Assembly (NCBI RefSeq): GCF_009764685.1
Contig: NZ_VHLM01000048.1
Span: forward strand, 1-33,917
Direction: 5' to 3'
Length of the DNA: 33,917 nucleotides
DNA from: Flavobacterium sp. I-STPP5a
GTDB lineage: Bacteria; Bacteroidota; Bacteroidia; Flavobacteriales; Flavobacteriaceae
In this document: positions 1-5,560 of the stretch, in pieces
How the letters are laid out: every line of letters starts with the position of its first letter
Numbering within the stretch: the first letter of the stretch is position 1
Notes under the pieces: model-generated
The model's database searches: none
Told to the model about the DNA's origin: nothing
What the model saw: only the letters and a program-made list of their open reading frames with translations
Made by a program: the position numbers and the translations under genes

Positions 1-257
1 ACGTAAAAGAAAGGACTATTATGTAACATTAAAGTTTGTGCAGAATAACCATTGTTATTTTGAAACTCTACATAATTATTTAATTCATTATTCACATATT
101 CTGAAAGAAAAGTTCTATTATTAGATAGTTTTTGAAGTGGTTCCACGCAATCTATTAAAGATGAAACATCTTCTTTTTTAACAGTTTTAGTTACAATTTC
201 TAGAAATTCTTTAAAAGAAATTTCTTCTGTTGTTGTTAGGTCATATGATAATGCCAT
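1..257 (-). CDS. Hypothetical protein, N-terminal part (runs off the window)
   Basis: The minus-strand frame opens with ATG at 257 (MALSYDLTTTEEISFKEF) and stays open for 85 codons to the window edge, so the C-terminus is missing. The visible part is mostly acidic and helical, with no signal peptide or membrane segment. I do not recognise the family. The start lies 5 nt after the stop codon of the HEAT-like fragment upstream (263-433), so the two were probably one transcription unit. An insertion sequence now interrupts that upstream gene, so the native promoter may be lost. Confidence 0.55.
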   Translation of the reverse strand, partial: MALSYDLTTTEEISFKEFLEIVTKTVKKEDVSSLIDCVEPLQKLSNNRTFLSEYVNNELNNYVEFQNNNGYSAQTLMLHNSPFFY

Positions 258-262
258 ATATT

Positions 263-433
263 TTAGTTTGATTGATTTTCTATTAATTTAAAAGTATCTA
301 TAACTGCTTTTTTTATTTCTGGGTGAGGGTCATTTTCTAATGTTTTAAGCATTTTAATTCCTTCTTCAAAATTCAAATTTATTAAATTTCTCATCGCTTC
401 CCATCTTACATTATGTTTTGAATCAATAGCGTC
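263..433 (-). pseudogene. C-terminal fragment of a HEAT-repeat-like protein, cut by the IS4 element
   Basis: Reading the minus strand down from about 433 gives an open frame (…AIDSKHNVRWEAMRNLI…, later NDPHPEIKKAVIDTF) that ends at TAA 263-265. Helix pairs with a 'D-H/N-x-V-R-W-E-A' turn and 'DPHPEIKKAV' are typical of HEAT/armadillo-like repeats. There is no start codon, and the frame meets an in-frame TAG at 434-436, where unrelated sequence with an IS4-type transposase begins. I therefore read it as the 3' end of a gene whose 5' part was displaced by the insertion. The HEAT call is by eye from about 1.5 repeats. Confidence 0.45.
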
Positions 434-1066
434 CTAAACGTTTAAAAAAAGTTCAAAAAAAGAGGGTAATTTTTGTATCTCAAATTAACTTTGAGTTGCA
501 CAACAAAAAAGCCCTCTTCTATGTCAAATATAACTTTGTTTTCTCAAATAATTTCAAAATTAGACCGTTCAAAATTCAGTAAAATTGTTGCTAAGAAACA
601 AGCCGACAAACACAATAAAGGATTCAGTAGTTGGAATCATTTAATTTCAATGCTTTTCTGCCAGTTCGCCAAGAGTCAATCTGTTCGAGATATAAGCAAC
701 GGGCTTCGTTCGGCTACAGGGAACTTAAATCATCTTGGAATCAACAAAGCTCCCTCAAAATCTTCAATTAGTTATCAAAATAAAAATCGTTCACATGAGC
801 TCTTTAAAGAATATTATTTTGAATTGCTACAAAGTTTAGGACAGCATCCTAGATTTAAACAAGTGAAATTCAGAATAAAATCAAAGATTTTTTTATTAGA
901 CTCAACTACCATCAGTTTATGCTTAAGTTTGTTTGATTGGGCGAAATACAAGAGAGCCAAAGGAGCTGTTAAAATGCATACACTGCTTGGTTTTGATGGT
1001 AATTTGCCTGCATATATCAATATCACCAACGGTAAAACAGCTGATAATAAGGGAGCTTACGAAATT
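434..1066 (+). mobile_element. 5' part of an IS4-family insertion sequence
   Basis: This block lies between the broken HEAT-like gene and the first REP-like repeat. It holds the upstream end and first ~180 codons of an IS4-type transposase. The left boundary (about 434) is inferred from where the HEAT-like reading frame dies. No matching right end of this IS is visible in the window, so its terminal inverted repeats cannot be defined. The right boundary is the sharp junction with the REP-like repeat at 1067. Confidence 0.5.
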
Positions 1067-1156
1067 CCCCAGCTGCTCGAAGTATTTAAAAAAAAAACGT
1101 TCTTAAAATTTTGGGCTGCTGTGCGAATGTCTCTGACTTCGCACCCACTCCAATAG
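521..1156 (+). pseudogene. IS4-family transposase, 3' truncated by a REP-like repeat
   Basis: The protein from ATG 521 (MSNITLFSQIISKLD) has the N-terminal domain typical of Bacteroidota IS4-family transposases, with 'FSSWNHLISMLFCQFAKSQS' and 'SVRDI'. It also has the first DDE aspartate, D127, in FLLDSTTIS, and 'GKTADNKGAYEIP'. An intact member would continue with a second Asp and a Glu and reach nearly 400 residues. Here the reading frame enters the repeat at 1067, so the last ~30 residues (QLLEVFKKK…) are translated repeat, and the stop is at 1154-1156. Two of the three catalytic acids are absent, so it cannot be active. An upstream in-frame ATG at 473 exists, but 521 matches the family's usual start. 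Confidence 0.8.
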
Positions 1157-1169
1157 GCAACAAACCCCA
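1067..1169 (+). repeat. REP-like repeat, copy A (joins IS4 fragment to RAYT gene)
   Basis: It begins CCCCAGCTGCTCGAAGT, has an A-run and ACGTTCTT, then GGCTGCT. A hairpin follows at 1121-1144 with arms GTGCGAA and TTCGCAC, an inner GTC/GAC pair and one bulged T. After it comes CCAATAGGCAACAAACC. Copy B (2567-2669) matches along the whole length, including the tail. Over the ~74 nt from AGCTG to the hairpin end I count about seven substitutions and a 2-nt difference in the A-run. Confidence 0.85.
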
Positions 1170-1193
1170 GTTTTTAATTACACGATAAATAAT

Positions 1194-1201
1194 TACATTT
1201 G
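1194..1201 (+). promoter_or_regulatory. -7 box of the RAYT gene promoter
   Basis: TACATTTG fits the Bacteroidota -7 consensus TAnnTTTG and ends 10 nt before the RAYT ATG at 1212. A T-run lies about 20 nt upstream, but no clean TTG -33 element. The placement implies a very short leader. Confidence 0.45.
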
Positions 1202-1211
1202 ATAAAAAGCA

Positions 1212-1811
1212 ATGTCAGAAGGATATAAAATTAGAGACCAAACTTTACCGCATTTTATAACTATCACTGTTGTAGATTGGATTGATGTTTTTACAAGACA
1301 AACTTATAAAGATGTAATAATTGAAAGTTTAGATTATTGCATCCAAAATAAAGGAATGATTTTGTACGGATATGTTATAATGAGTAATCATATCCACATG
1401 ATAATACAATCACAAGAAGCAACACTATCTGACTTAATTAGAGATTTCAAAAAATTTACAGCCAAATCAATTTTAGAAAAAATTCAAAATAGCCCTGAAA
1501 GCAGAAGAGATTGGATGTTGGAACGCTTTAAATTGGAAACCGAAAGTCATTCCAGAAACAAAAATTATCAGTTTTGGCAATATGGCAATCATCCAGAAGA
1601 AGTGTATAGCAACAAATTTATGTGGATAAAGCTAGATTATATTCACCTGAATCCCGTTAGGGCTGGTATTGTCGAGAAAGCTTCTCATTATGTTTATTCC
1701 AGTGCCAGTAATTATGTTTCCGATTCAGGATTATTGAAAATAGAAAAAGCAGACACTCCCATTATTGATGTTCTGAATTTGAATAATTTTACCAAATACA
1801 ATGAATATTGA
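1212..1811 (+). CDS. REP-associated tyrosine transposase (RAYT, Y1/HUH superfamily)
   Basis: This 199-aa single-domain protein is of normal RAYT length. Visible motifs in order are the N-terminal strand HFITITVVDWIDVFTR (14-29), the metal-binding HUH motif H60-I61-H62 in MSNHIHMII, the helix LSDLIRDFKKFTAKSI (72-87), YQFWQYGNHPEEV (119-131), and the family signature YIHLNPVRAGIV (143-154) followed by Y-x-YSSASNY. RAYTs are IS200/IS605-like nucleases that act on REP hairpins, and this gene lies between two inverted hairpin repeats whose relatives fill the next 4 kb. In many RAYTs the segment after 'WQ' carries the catalytic Tyr (WQxxYYEH type). Here it reads WQYGNHPEE, so the nucleophile is uncertain; Y124 or Y119 are candidates. 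The protein looks intact. Confidence 0.85.
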   Translation: MSEGYKIRDQTLPHFITITVVDWIDVFTRQTYKDVIIESLDYCIQNKGMILYGYVIMSNHIHMIIQSQEATLSDLIRDFKKFTAKSILEKIQNSPESRRDWMLERFKLETESHSRNKNYQFWQYGNHPEEVYSNKFMWIKLDYIHLNPVRAGIVEKASHYVYSSASNYVSDSGLLKIEKADTPIIDVLNLNNFTKYNEY

Positions 1812-1832
1812 GTTTGATAAATTAAAACGACA

Positions 1833-1871
1833 TATAGGAATGGGTGCGAAGTCAGAGACATTCGCACAGCA
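1833..1871 (-). repeat. REP-like repeat, inverted copy downstream of RAYT
   Basis: This is the reverse complement of 1117-1155 with two differences, and it contains the hairpin at 1844-1867 (arms GTGCGAA and TTCGCAC). It starts 21 nt after the RAYT stop codon. It lacks the AGCTGCTCGAAGT block of the longer copies, so only the hairpin half is present. With copy A it forms the inverted pair around the RAYT gene. Confidence 0.85.
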
Positions 1872-1943
1872 CTCAGTCCTGATGACACCCCCGCTGTAGC
1901 GCGAGAACATTAGCAGTAACTTTTGCGCAAAAATCGAAAAAAA

Positions 1944-1974
1944 TTGAAATTAATACCAATTATTGGTATCTTTG
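1944..1974 (+). promoter_or_regulatory. parDE promoter
   Basis: TTG at 1944-1946 and TATCTTTG at 1967-1974 are 20 nt apart, matching the Bacteroidota TTG / TAnnTTTG promoter layout. The -7 box ends 14 nt before the parD ATG at 1989. The 17-bp operator palindrome overlaps the upstream edge of the -7 box. Confidence 0.6.
1953..1969. promoter_or_regulatory. Probable ParD operator (17-bp perfect palindrome)
   Basis: ATACCAAT and ATTGGTAT are perfect inverted arms around a single central T. The right arm covers the first three bases of the -7 box. ParD antitoxins are ribbon-helix-helix DNA-binding proteins that repress their own operons, so this is the expected place and shape for the autoregulatory site. 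A second short palindrome, TTTTGCGCAAAA, lies upstream at 1921-1932. Confidence 0.6.
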
Positions 1975-1988
1975 ATAAAATAAAAATT

Positions 1989-2234
1989 ATGGCACGAAAT
2001 ACATCAATATTATTAGGAGACTATTTTGAAAACTTTATCAACGAACAAATTTCTACAGGAAAATATAGTTCAGTAAGTGAAGTTGTTAGAACTGCTTTAA
2101 GAGTTTTTGAGCAAGAAGAAATTAAAACAAAATCTCTAATCAATGAACTAAAAATTGGTGAAAAGAGTAGGAAAATCAGAGATTTTGATCGCAATAAAAA
2201 TCTTGAAATGCTCAAAGCTAATTTTCAAAAATAA
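1989..2234 (+). CDS. parD: Antitoxin, ParD family
   Basis: The 81-aa protein begins MARNTSILLGDYFENFINEQ and continues GKYSSVSEVVRTALRVFEQEE. This is the ribbon-helix-helix DNA-binding N-terminus of ParD-type antitoxins, and the charged C-terminal tail (GEKSRKIRDFDRNKNLEML) is the part that normally wraps the toxin. I chose ATG 1989 because the promoter -7 box ends at 1974; the longer in-frame extension back to 1923 would run through promoter and operator. The stop codon overlaps the parE start by one base, so the two are translationally coupled. Function: neutralises ParE and represses the operon. Confidence 0.85.
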   Translation: MARNTSILLGDYFENFINEQISTGKYSSVSEVVRTALRVFEQEEIKTKSLINELKIGEKSRKIRDFDRNKNLEMLKANFQK

Positions 2235-2533
2235 TGCCAGCGTATATAATTAGTGAAAAGGCATTAGAAGACATTAATAACATTTGGATTTATACGGCCG
2301 AAAATTGGTCTGTTGAACAAGCAGATCGATATTATAACTTAATCATTGACGAAATTGAATATATCGTCGATAATTTAGATATGGCTCGTGACTGTGGGAA
2401 AATTAGAAAATCATATAGCTACTCAAAAGTAAAATCACATTTAATTTTCTTTAAAAAAGACAAAGCAAATGAAATTGAAGTCGTTAGAATTTTACACGAA
2501 AGAATGAATATTGAAAACCGATTAGCGGAATAA
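2234..2533 (+). CDS. parE: Toxin, ParE/RelE superfamily
   Basis: The 99-aa protein begins MPAYIISEKALEDINNIWIYT and has helix ENWSVEQADRYYNLI, the strand KIRKSYSYSKVKSHLIFF, and the closing EVVRILHERMNIENRL. This is the usual ParE layout (two N-terminal helices, then a beta-sheet with 'V-x-I-LHERM') and normal length. ParE toxins poison DNA gyrase; that role is from the family, not from this sequence. The ATG overlaps the parD stop (ATAATG). Just past the stop, an 8-bp inverted repeat (CGATTAGC 2519-2526 / GCTAATCG 2549-2556) could form a weak terminator, and REP copy B starts about 35 nt downstream. The pair sits in a mobile-element-rich island. Confidence 0.85.
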   Translation: MPAYIISEKALEDINNIWIYTAENWSVEQADRYYNLIIDEIEYIVDNLDMARDCGKIRKSYSYSKVKSHLIFFKKDKANEIEVVRILHERMNIENRLAE

Positions 2534-2566
2534 ATAAAAAAGCCATCTGCTAATCGATTAGACGGC

Positions 2567-2669
2567 TCCCAGCTGATCGAAGTGTTTAAAAAAAACGTTC
2601 ATATAATTCGAGGCTGCTGTGCGAATGTCTCTGACTTCGCACCAACTACAATAGACAACAAACCGCCGC
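2567..2669 (+). repeat. REP-like repeat, copy B (after parE)
   Basis: It has the same order of parts as copy A: CCCAGCTGATCGAAGT, A-run, ACGTTC, GGCTGCT, a hairpin at 2619-2642 with identical arms and loop, and the tail CAATAGACAACAAACC. A translated frame crosses it (2582-2809), but that frame is repeat sequence, not a gene. Confidence 0.85.
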
Positions 2670-2748
2670 GAAGAATTTTCGCTGTTATCAACGTTAGTTT
2701 TATCATAAAATTTCTAAAAAACTCGTTTTTAGAAAATCCATTTTGTAA

Positions 2749-2874
2749 GAGTATTTTAGTATATTTGAAAAAAGAACAAGACAAAATGAAACTACTGCAA
2801 TCCCGCTAGATTGGGTGGTTTTGGGAGGTATTATTGCGCTTATTTACGAGTTGGAAATAATTTTAAAAAACTAG
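2749..2874 (+). other. Possible remnant of a membrane-protein gene
   Basis: The frame ending at TAG 2872-2874 reads …AIPLDWVVLGGIIALIYELEI…, a credible hydrophobic helix followed by a charged tail. It has no start codon and is only 42 codons long, between REP copy B and the next gene. It looks like the end of a degraded gene, but chance cannot be excluded. I see nothing else in the rest of 2670-2886. Confidence 0.2.
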
Positions 2875-2886
2875 AATCACAAAAAA

Positions 2887-3087
2887 ATGAAAGACTATAA
2901 AGTAGAAACCTTAATTTATTATTCAAAATTTTCTTTTGATAAAAATCACATTGCAAAAAAATCCAAACAAGAAATTCAAGAAAAACTTAATGAATATTCT
3001 AAAAATGGATACAAATTGACTACCACAAATTCAACAAATTTTGGATTAGCAATTTATATTTTTTTGTATTTTGAAAAAGATGTTTAA
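2887..3087 (+). CDS. Small DUF4177-like protein
   Basis: The 66-aa protein begins MKDYKVETLIYYS, continues EIQEKLNEYSKNGYKLTTTNS, and ends IFLYFEKDV. The pattern 'YKV…L, a helix ending L-N-E-x-x-x-x-G-[YW]-[KE]-L, then a final strand with a charged end' matches DUF4177-type small domains of similar length. There is no signal peptide. The function of the family is unknown. It stands alone on the plus strand, 75 nt before the next gene, with no recognisable promoter. Alternative: an unrelated small hypothetical protein with the same fold pattern. Confidence 0.55.
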   Translation: MKDYKVETLIYYSKFSFDKNHIAKKSKQEIQEKLNEYSKNGYKLTTTNSTNFGLAIYIFLYFEKDV

Positions 3088-3162
3088 CCAACAATTCTTA
3101 TTGACAGAACGTTTTCAAAACAAAATTTTAATTTAAAAAACTTATTTAAAGTATAATACTAT

Positions 3163-3873
3163 ATGGAAGTACATCACCATGGACATCATGAAGGAAAAAA
3201 AACTTGGAAATCTTATATCCGAGAATTTTTAATGTTATTTTTTGCTGTTTTTTGCGGATTTCTCGCAGAATGGAGACTTGAAGTTATGATAGAAAATCAT
3301 AGAGAGGAGGAGTATATTCATTCTATCGTTGAAGATATTTCTGCTGATGTTAAGCAGACTGAAAATTTACAAATCGATTTAAGAAATAGAATAACTTTAA
3401 TAAATAGTTTATTAAAAGAAATAACTTCAAAAAACATCCAAGAAAATTCAAATAAGGCTAATAAATTATGGTTATCCACTCTTGGATTTCCCGATTTTGT
3501 TCAGAATGATCGAACAATTCAACAACTAAAAAGTAGTGGTTCTTTAAGAATTATTAGAAACAAAAAAGTTTCTGATAAAATTATGGAATATGACCAAGCT
3601 GTAAGATTACTGTATATTACACAAACTAATATGAATACGATTGCTTCAAACAATACTTTATATGGTCAGTTTTTTGATTTAATAAAACTCCAAAACGAAA
3701 ATTCTGCGGCTATTCCTATCACTGAAAGCGGGAAAAATTTATTAAATGAAGCTTACTCAAGTAGGTTTTTTTGGAGGATTAACCTAGTAAGTTTACACAA
3801 ACGCTTGATTACATTAAATGAAAAAGGAAAAGAGGTTAGAGAAATAATTACTAAAGAATACAAATTACACTAA
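3163..3873 (+). CDS. Single-pass membrane protein with His-rich N-terminus, function unknown
   Basis: The 236-aa protein begins MEVHHHGHHEGKKTWKSYIR, then has one clear hydrophobic segment (EFLMLFFAVFCGFLAEW, about 21-37). A long, mainly helical soluble region follows (HREEEYIHSIVEDISADVKQ…). The combination of a His-rich start, 'KKWK.Y..EFLM.F.AVF.GF.AE' and a helical domain recurs in Bacteroidota proteins that I know only as uncharacterised. The histidine run might bind metal, but that is speculation. The gene stands alone between repeats: REP copy C starts 12 nt after the stop. No promoter motif is evident. Confidence 0.7.
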   Translation: MEVHHHGHHEGKKTWKSYIREFLMLFFAVFCGFLAEWRLEVMIENHREEEYIHSIVEDISADVKQTENLQIDLRNRITLINSLLKEITSKNIQENSNKANKLWLSTLGFPDFVQNDRTIQQLKSSGSLRIIRNKKVSDKIMEYDQAVRLLYITQTNMNTIASNNTLYGQFFDLIKLQNENSAAIPITESGKNLLNEAYSSRFFWRINLVSLHKRLITLNEKGKEVREIITKEYKLH

Positions 3874-3885
3874 TAAAAAAACACA

Positions 3886-4016
3886 CAGCTGCTCAAAGTA
3901 TTTAAAAAAAACGTTCTTAAAATTTTAGGCTGCTGTTCGAATGTCTCTGACTTCGCACCCAAGCTGATCGAATTATTTAAAATAAACGACCTTTAAATCT
4001 TGAGCTGCAGAGCGAG
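3886..4016 (+). repeat. REP-like repeats, copy C and degenerate second unit
   Basis: The first unit (3886-3960) has CAGCTGCTCAAAGT, A-run, ACGTTCTT, GGCTGCT and the hairpin at 3935-3958, whose left arm is GTTCGAA instead of GTGCGAA, weakening one pair. The second unit (3961-4016) begins AAGCTGATCGAA, contains TTTAAATCTTGAGCTGCAGA and lacks the hairpin. It resembles the last unit of the large array (5251-5310), so at least two subtypes exist. Confidence 0.8.
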
Positions 4017-4081
4017 TAATACCATCGCAGACGCAATAGTAAAAAAGAAAGCATATATTGACAAAATATTACAACTGACCA

Positions 4082-4822
4082 ATGACAAACAACTGCTTAA
4101 ATTGCAATAAAGAAATTATAGACAAGTTTTGTAGTAGTTGTAGCCAAGCAACATCAACTCATAGATTTTCTTTATCGCACGTTTTTCAACACGATTTTAT
4201 TCACGGAATATTTCATTTTGACAAAGGCTTTTTTTATACGATAAAAGAACTATTTATCAGACCAGGACACAGTATTAGAGAATATGTGCAAGGAAAAAGA
4301 ATAAAGCACTTCAACTATTTTGCAACAACTATTCTTTTAATGACAATAGGCTATTTTATTAAAAAATGGACAAAAATAAATGCTTCAGAATTATATGATG
4401 ATAAAAAAACAGTAGAAGGTCTTTTAAAAGTATTAAAAGAGTATTCAAAATTTACAATATTTCTTCACATACCATTTATATCTTTTACAAGTTATTTGTT
4501 TTTTAAAAAAAGTAAACAAAATTATACGGAAAACCTAGTCCTCAACTTATATATGTCATGCGGAACATTAATAATTAGTTTTATACTATTCTGTTCTATG
4601 ATTTTTACCACTAACAAAGATTTTCTTTTAGGTGTAAACTATTTTGTTGTAGCTCTAACATTTTTGTATGTTATATTTTTTTACTATCAATATTTTTCAG
4701 TTTTTGGTTTGAAAAAATATCAATTAATTATGCGAGTAATTATTATTGCTTTTTTGTATTTATTGGCAAAGCAAATAACTAACAATATCTTAAACACAAT
4801 AGGACTTAAATATTTTAATTAA
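4082..4822 (+). CDS. DUF3667 membrane protein (zinc-ribbon plus membrane domain), first paralogue
   Basis: The 246-aa protein starts with a four-cysteine ribbon, C5-x2-C8 and C17-x2-C20 (CLNCNKEIIDKFCSSC). The DUF3667 signature follows: a helix ending HGIFHFDKGFFYTIKELFIR, then RPGHSIREYVQGKRIKHFNY. About four hydrophobic membrane segments make up the rest (from about 82, then 125-145, 155-180, 195-240). Function of the family is unknown; the ribbon presumably binds zinc on the cytoplasmic side. A paralogue with the same layout lies at 5561-6334, beyond the REP array. Repeats flank it on both sides (ending 4016; starting 4847). Confidence 0.85.
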   Translation: MTNNCLNCNKEIIDKFCSSCSQATSTHRFSLSHVFQHDFIHGIFHFDKGFFYTIKELFIRPGHSIREYVQGKRIKHFNYFATTILLMTIGYFIKKWTKINASELYDDKKTVEGLLKVLKEYSKFTIFLHIPFISFTSYLFFKKSKQNYTENLVLNLYMSCGTLIISFILFCSMIFTTNKDFLLGVNYFVVALTFLYVIFFYYQYFSVFGLKKYQLIMRVIIIAFLYLLAKQITNNILNTIGLKYFN

Positions 4823-4846
4823 CCAAATAAAAAGCACTAACGATAA

Positions 4847-5338
4847 CCCAGCTGCTCGAAGTATTTAAAAAAAACGTTCTTAAAATTTTAGGCTGCTGTT
4901 CGAATGTCCCCAGCTGCTCGAAGTATTTAAAAAAACGTTCTTAAACTGCAGGCTGCTGTGCGAATGTCCCCAGTTACTCGAAGTGTTCTTAAAAAATTTG
5001 CGCAGCCGTGAGTTTTACGTCCGAAACGTAAAAGTTAGATTTTACCAACGGAAACGTAAAAAAATTATCAGAATTATAATTCGAAAAAAAAAGTGAAAGT
5101 AAAAAATACAAATCGAAAATGAATGACCAGCTGCTCGAAGTGTTCTAAAAAACGTTCTTAGACATCTGGGCTGCTGCACGAATGTAACCCCGCTGCTCGA
5201 AGTGTTATTAAAAAAATATTCTTAAAACTGTAGGCTACTAGCGAATGTCCCCTAGCTGATCGAAGTGTTTAAAAAAAACGTTCTTTAAATCTTGAGCTGC
5301 AGAGCAAGCGAAATAAAAGACATTCGCATAGCACCCAA
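4847..5338 (+). repeat. Array of diverged 60-63 bp REP-like units
   Basis: Units begin near 4847, 4909 and 4969, and again near 5126, 5188 and 5251. Each has CAGCTGCTCGAAGT (with changes), an A-run, ACGTTCTT, and GGCTGCT followed by a CGAATGT core. The CAGCTG-like motifs are 62, 60, 62 and 63 nt apart within each run. Unlike copies A-C, these units stop after CGAATGT and lack the right hairpin arm. The third unit decays after CTCGAAGT. The last unit (5251-5310) is of the AGCTGATCG / CTTGAGCTGCAGAG subtype. An inverted core (GACATTCGCATAGCACCC, about 5319-5336) closes the array. This fills most of the 738-nt gap between the two DUF3667 genes. Confidence 0.8.
5013..5033. repeat. Short perfect inverted repeat inside the array gap
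   Basis: TTTTACGT and ACGTAAAA pair perfectly around the 5-nt loop CCGAA. The right-arm motif AAACGTAAAA appears again near 5048-5057. It lies in the non-repeat spacer (5014-5120) between the two runs of REP-like units. No gene is nearby to assign it to. Confidence 0.4.
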
Positions 5339-5456
5339 TTCAAATATTATTTTTTCTAAAAAAGAAGACTTCGTAGAGCGGACTCTTTGTTGATGATTTT
5401 CTATAACAGTACTTTTTATGTATCGCTATTTCAAGACTACACGAAATAATTTCAAT

Positions 5457-5490
5457 AAAGCTTTCAGGTAATATTCTTGAAAGCTTTTTT
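5457..5490 (+). terminator. Intrinsic terminator with no obvious upstream gene
   Basis: The stem AAAGCTTTCA / TGAAAGCTTT (10 bp) with an 11-nt loop is followed by a T-run. The nearest upstream gene ends at 4822, beyond the whole REP array. It may be the original terminator of the first DUF3667 gene, separated by repeat growth, or it may end a small RNA or lost gene in 5339-5456. Confidence 0.65.
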
Positions 5491-5560
5491 ATTTAGAGAC
5501 AATAAATTATTACTTTTACTTACAAAATATAACCTATTCTAAAAAGCAAAATAGTAACCT

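Larger units (their letters stand above)
1117..1871 (+). mobile_element. REP-RAYT module: RAYT gene between inverted REP hairpins
   Basis: A 39-nt sequence at 1117-1155 recurs in inverted orientation at 1833-1871 with two mismatches. Each copy contains the same hairpin (GTGCGAA / TTCGCAC arms). Between them sits only the Y1-type transposase gene at 1212-1811. A RAYT gene bracketed by inverted REPs is the known arrangement of REP-RAYT systems, in which the transposase recognises the REP hairpin. I see no target-site duplication around the unit. Confidence 0.75.

Noticed and set aside
473..520. Upstream extension of the IS4 transposase
   Set aside because: The extra 16 residues are not family-like, and the known N-terminus begins at the ATG at 521.
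2519..2566. Strong terminator after parE
   Set aside because: The possible stems are short, compete with each other and lack a T-run; mentioned only as a weak possibility.
2582..2809. Plus-strand gene after parE
   Set aside because: The frame starts in and runs across REP copy B. Its first part is translated repeat, and no protein features are seen.
4847..5338. CRISPR array
   Set aside because: The spacing is regular, but the units are diverged along their full length with no constant repeat and unique spacer pattern, and no cas gene is in the window. They match the REP-like copies elsewhere.
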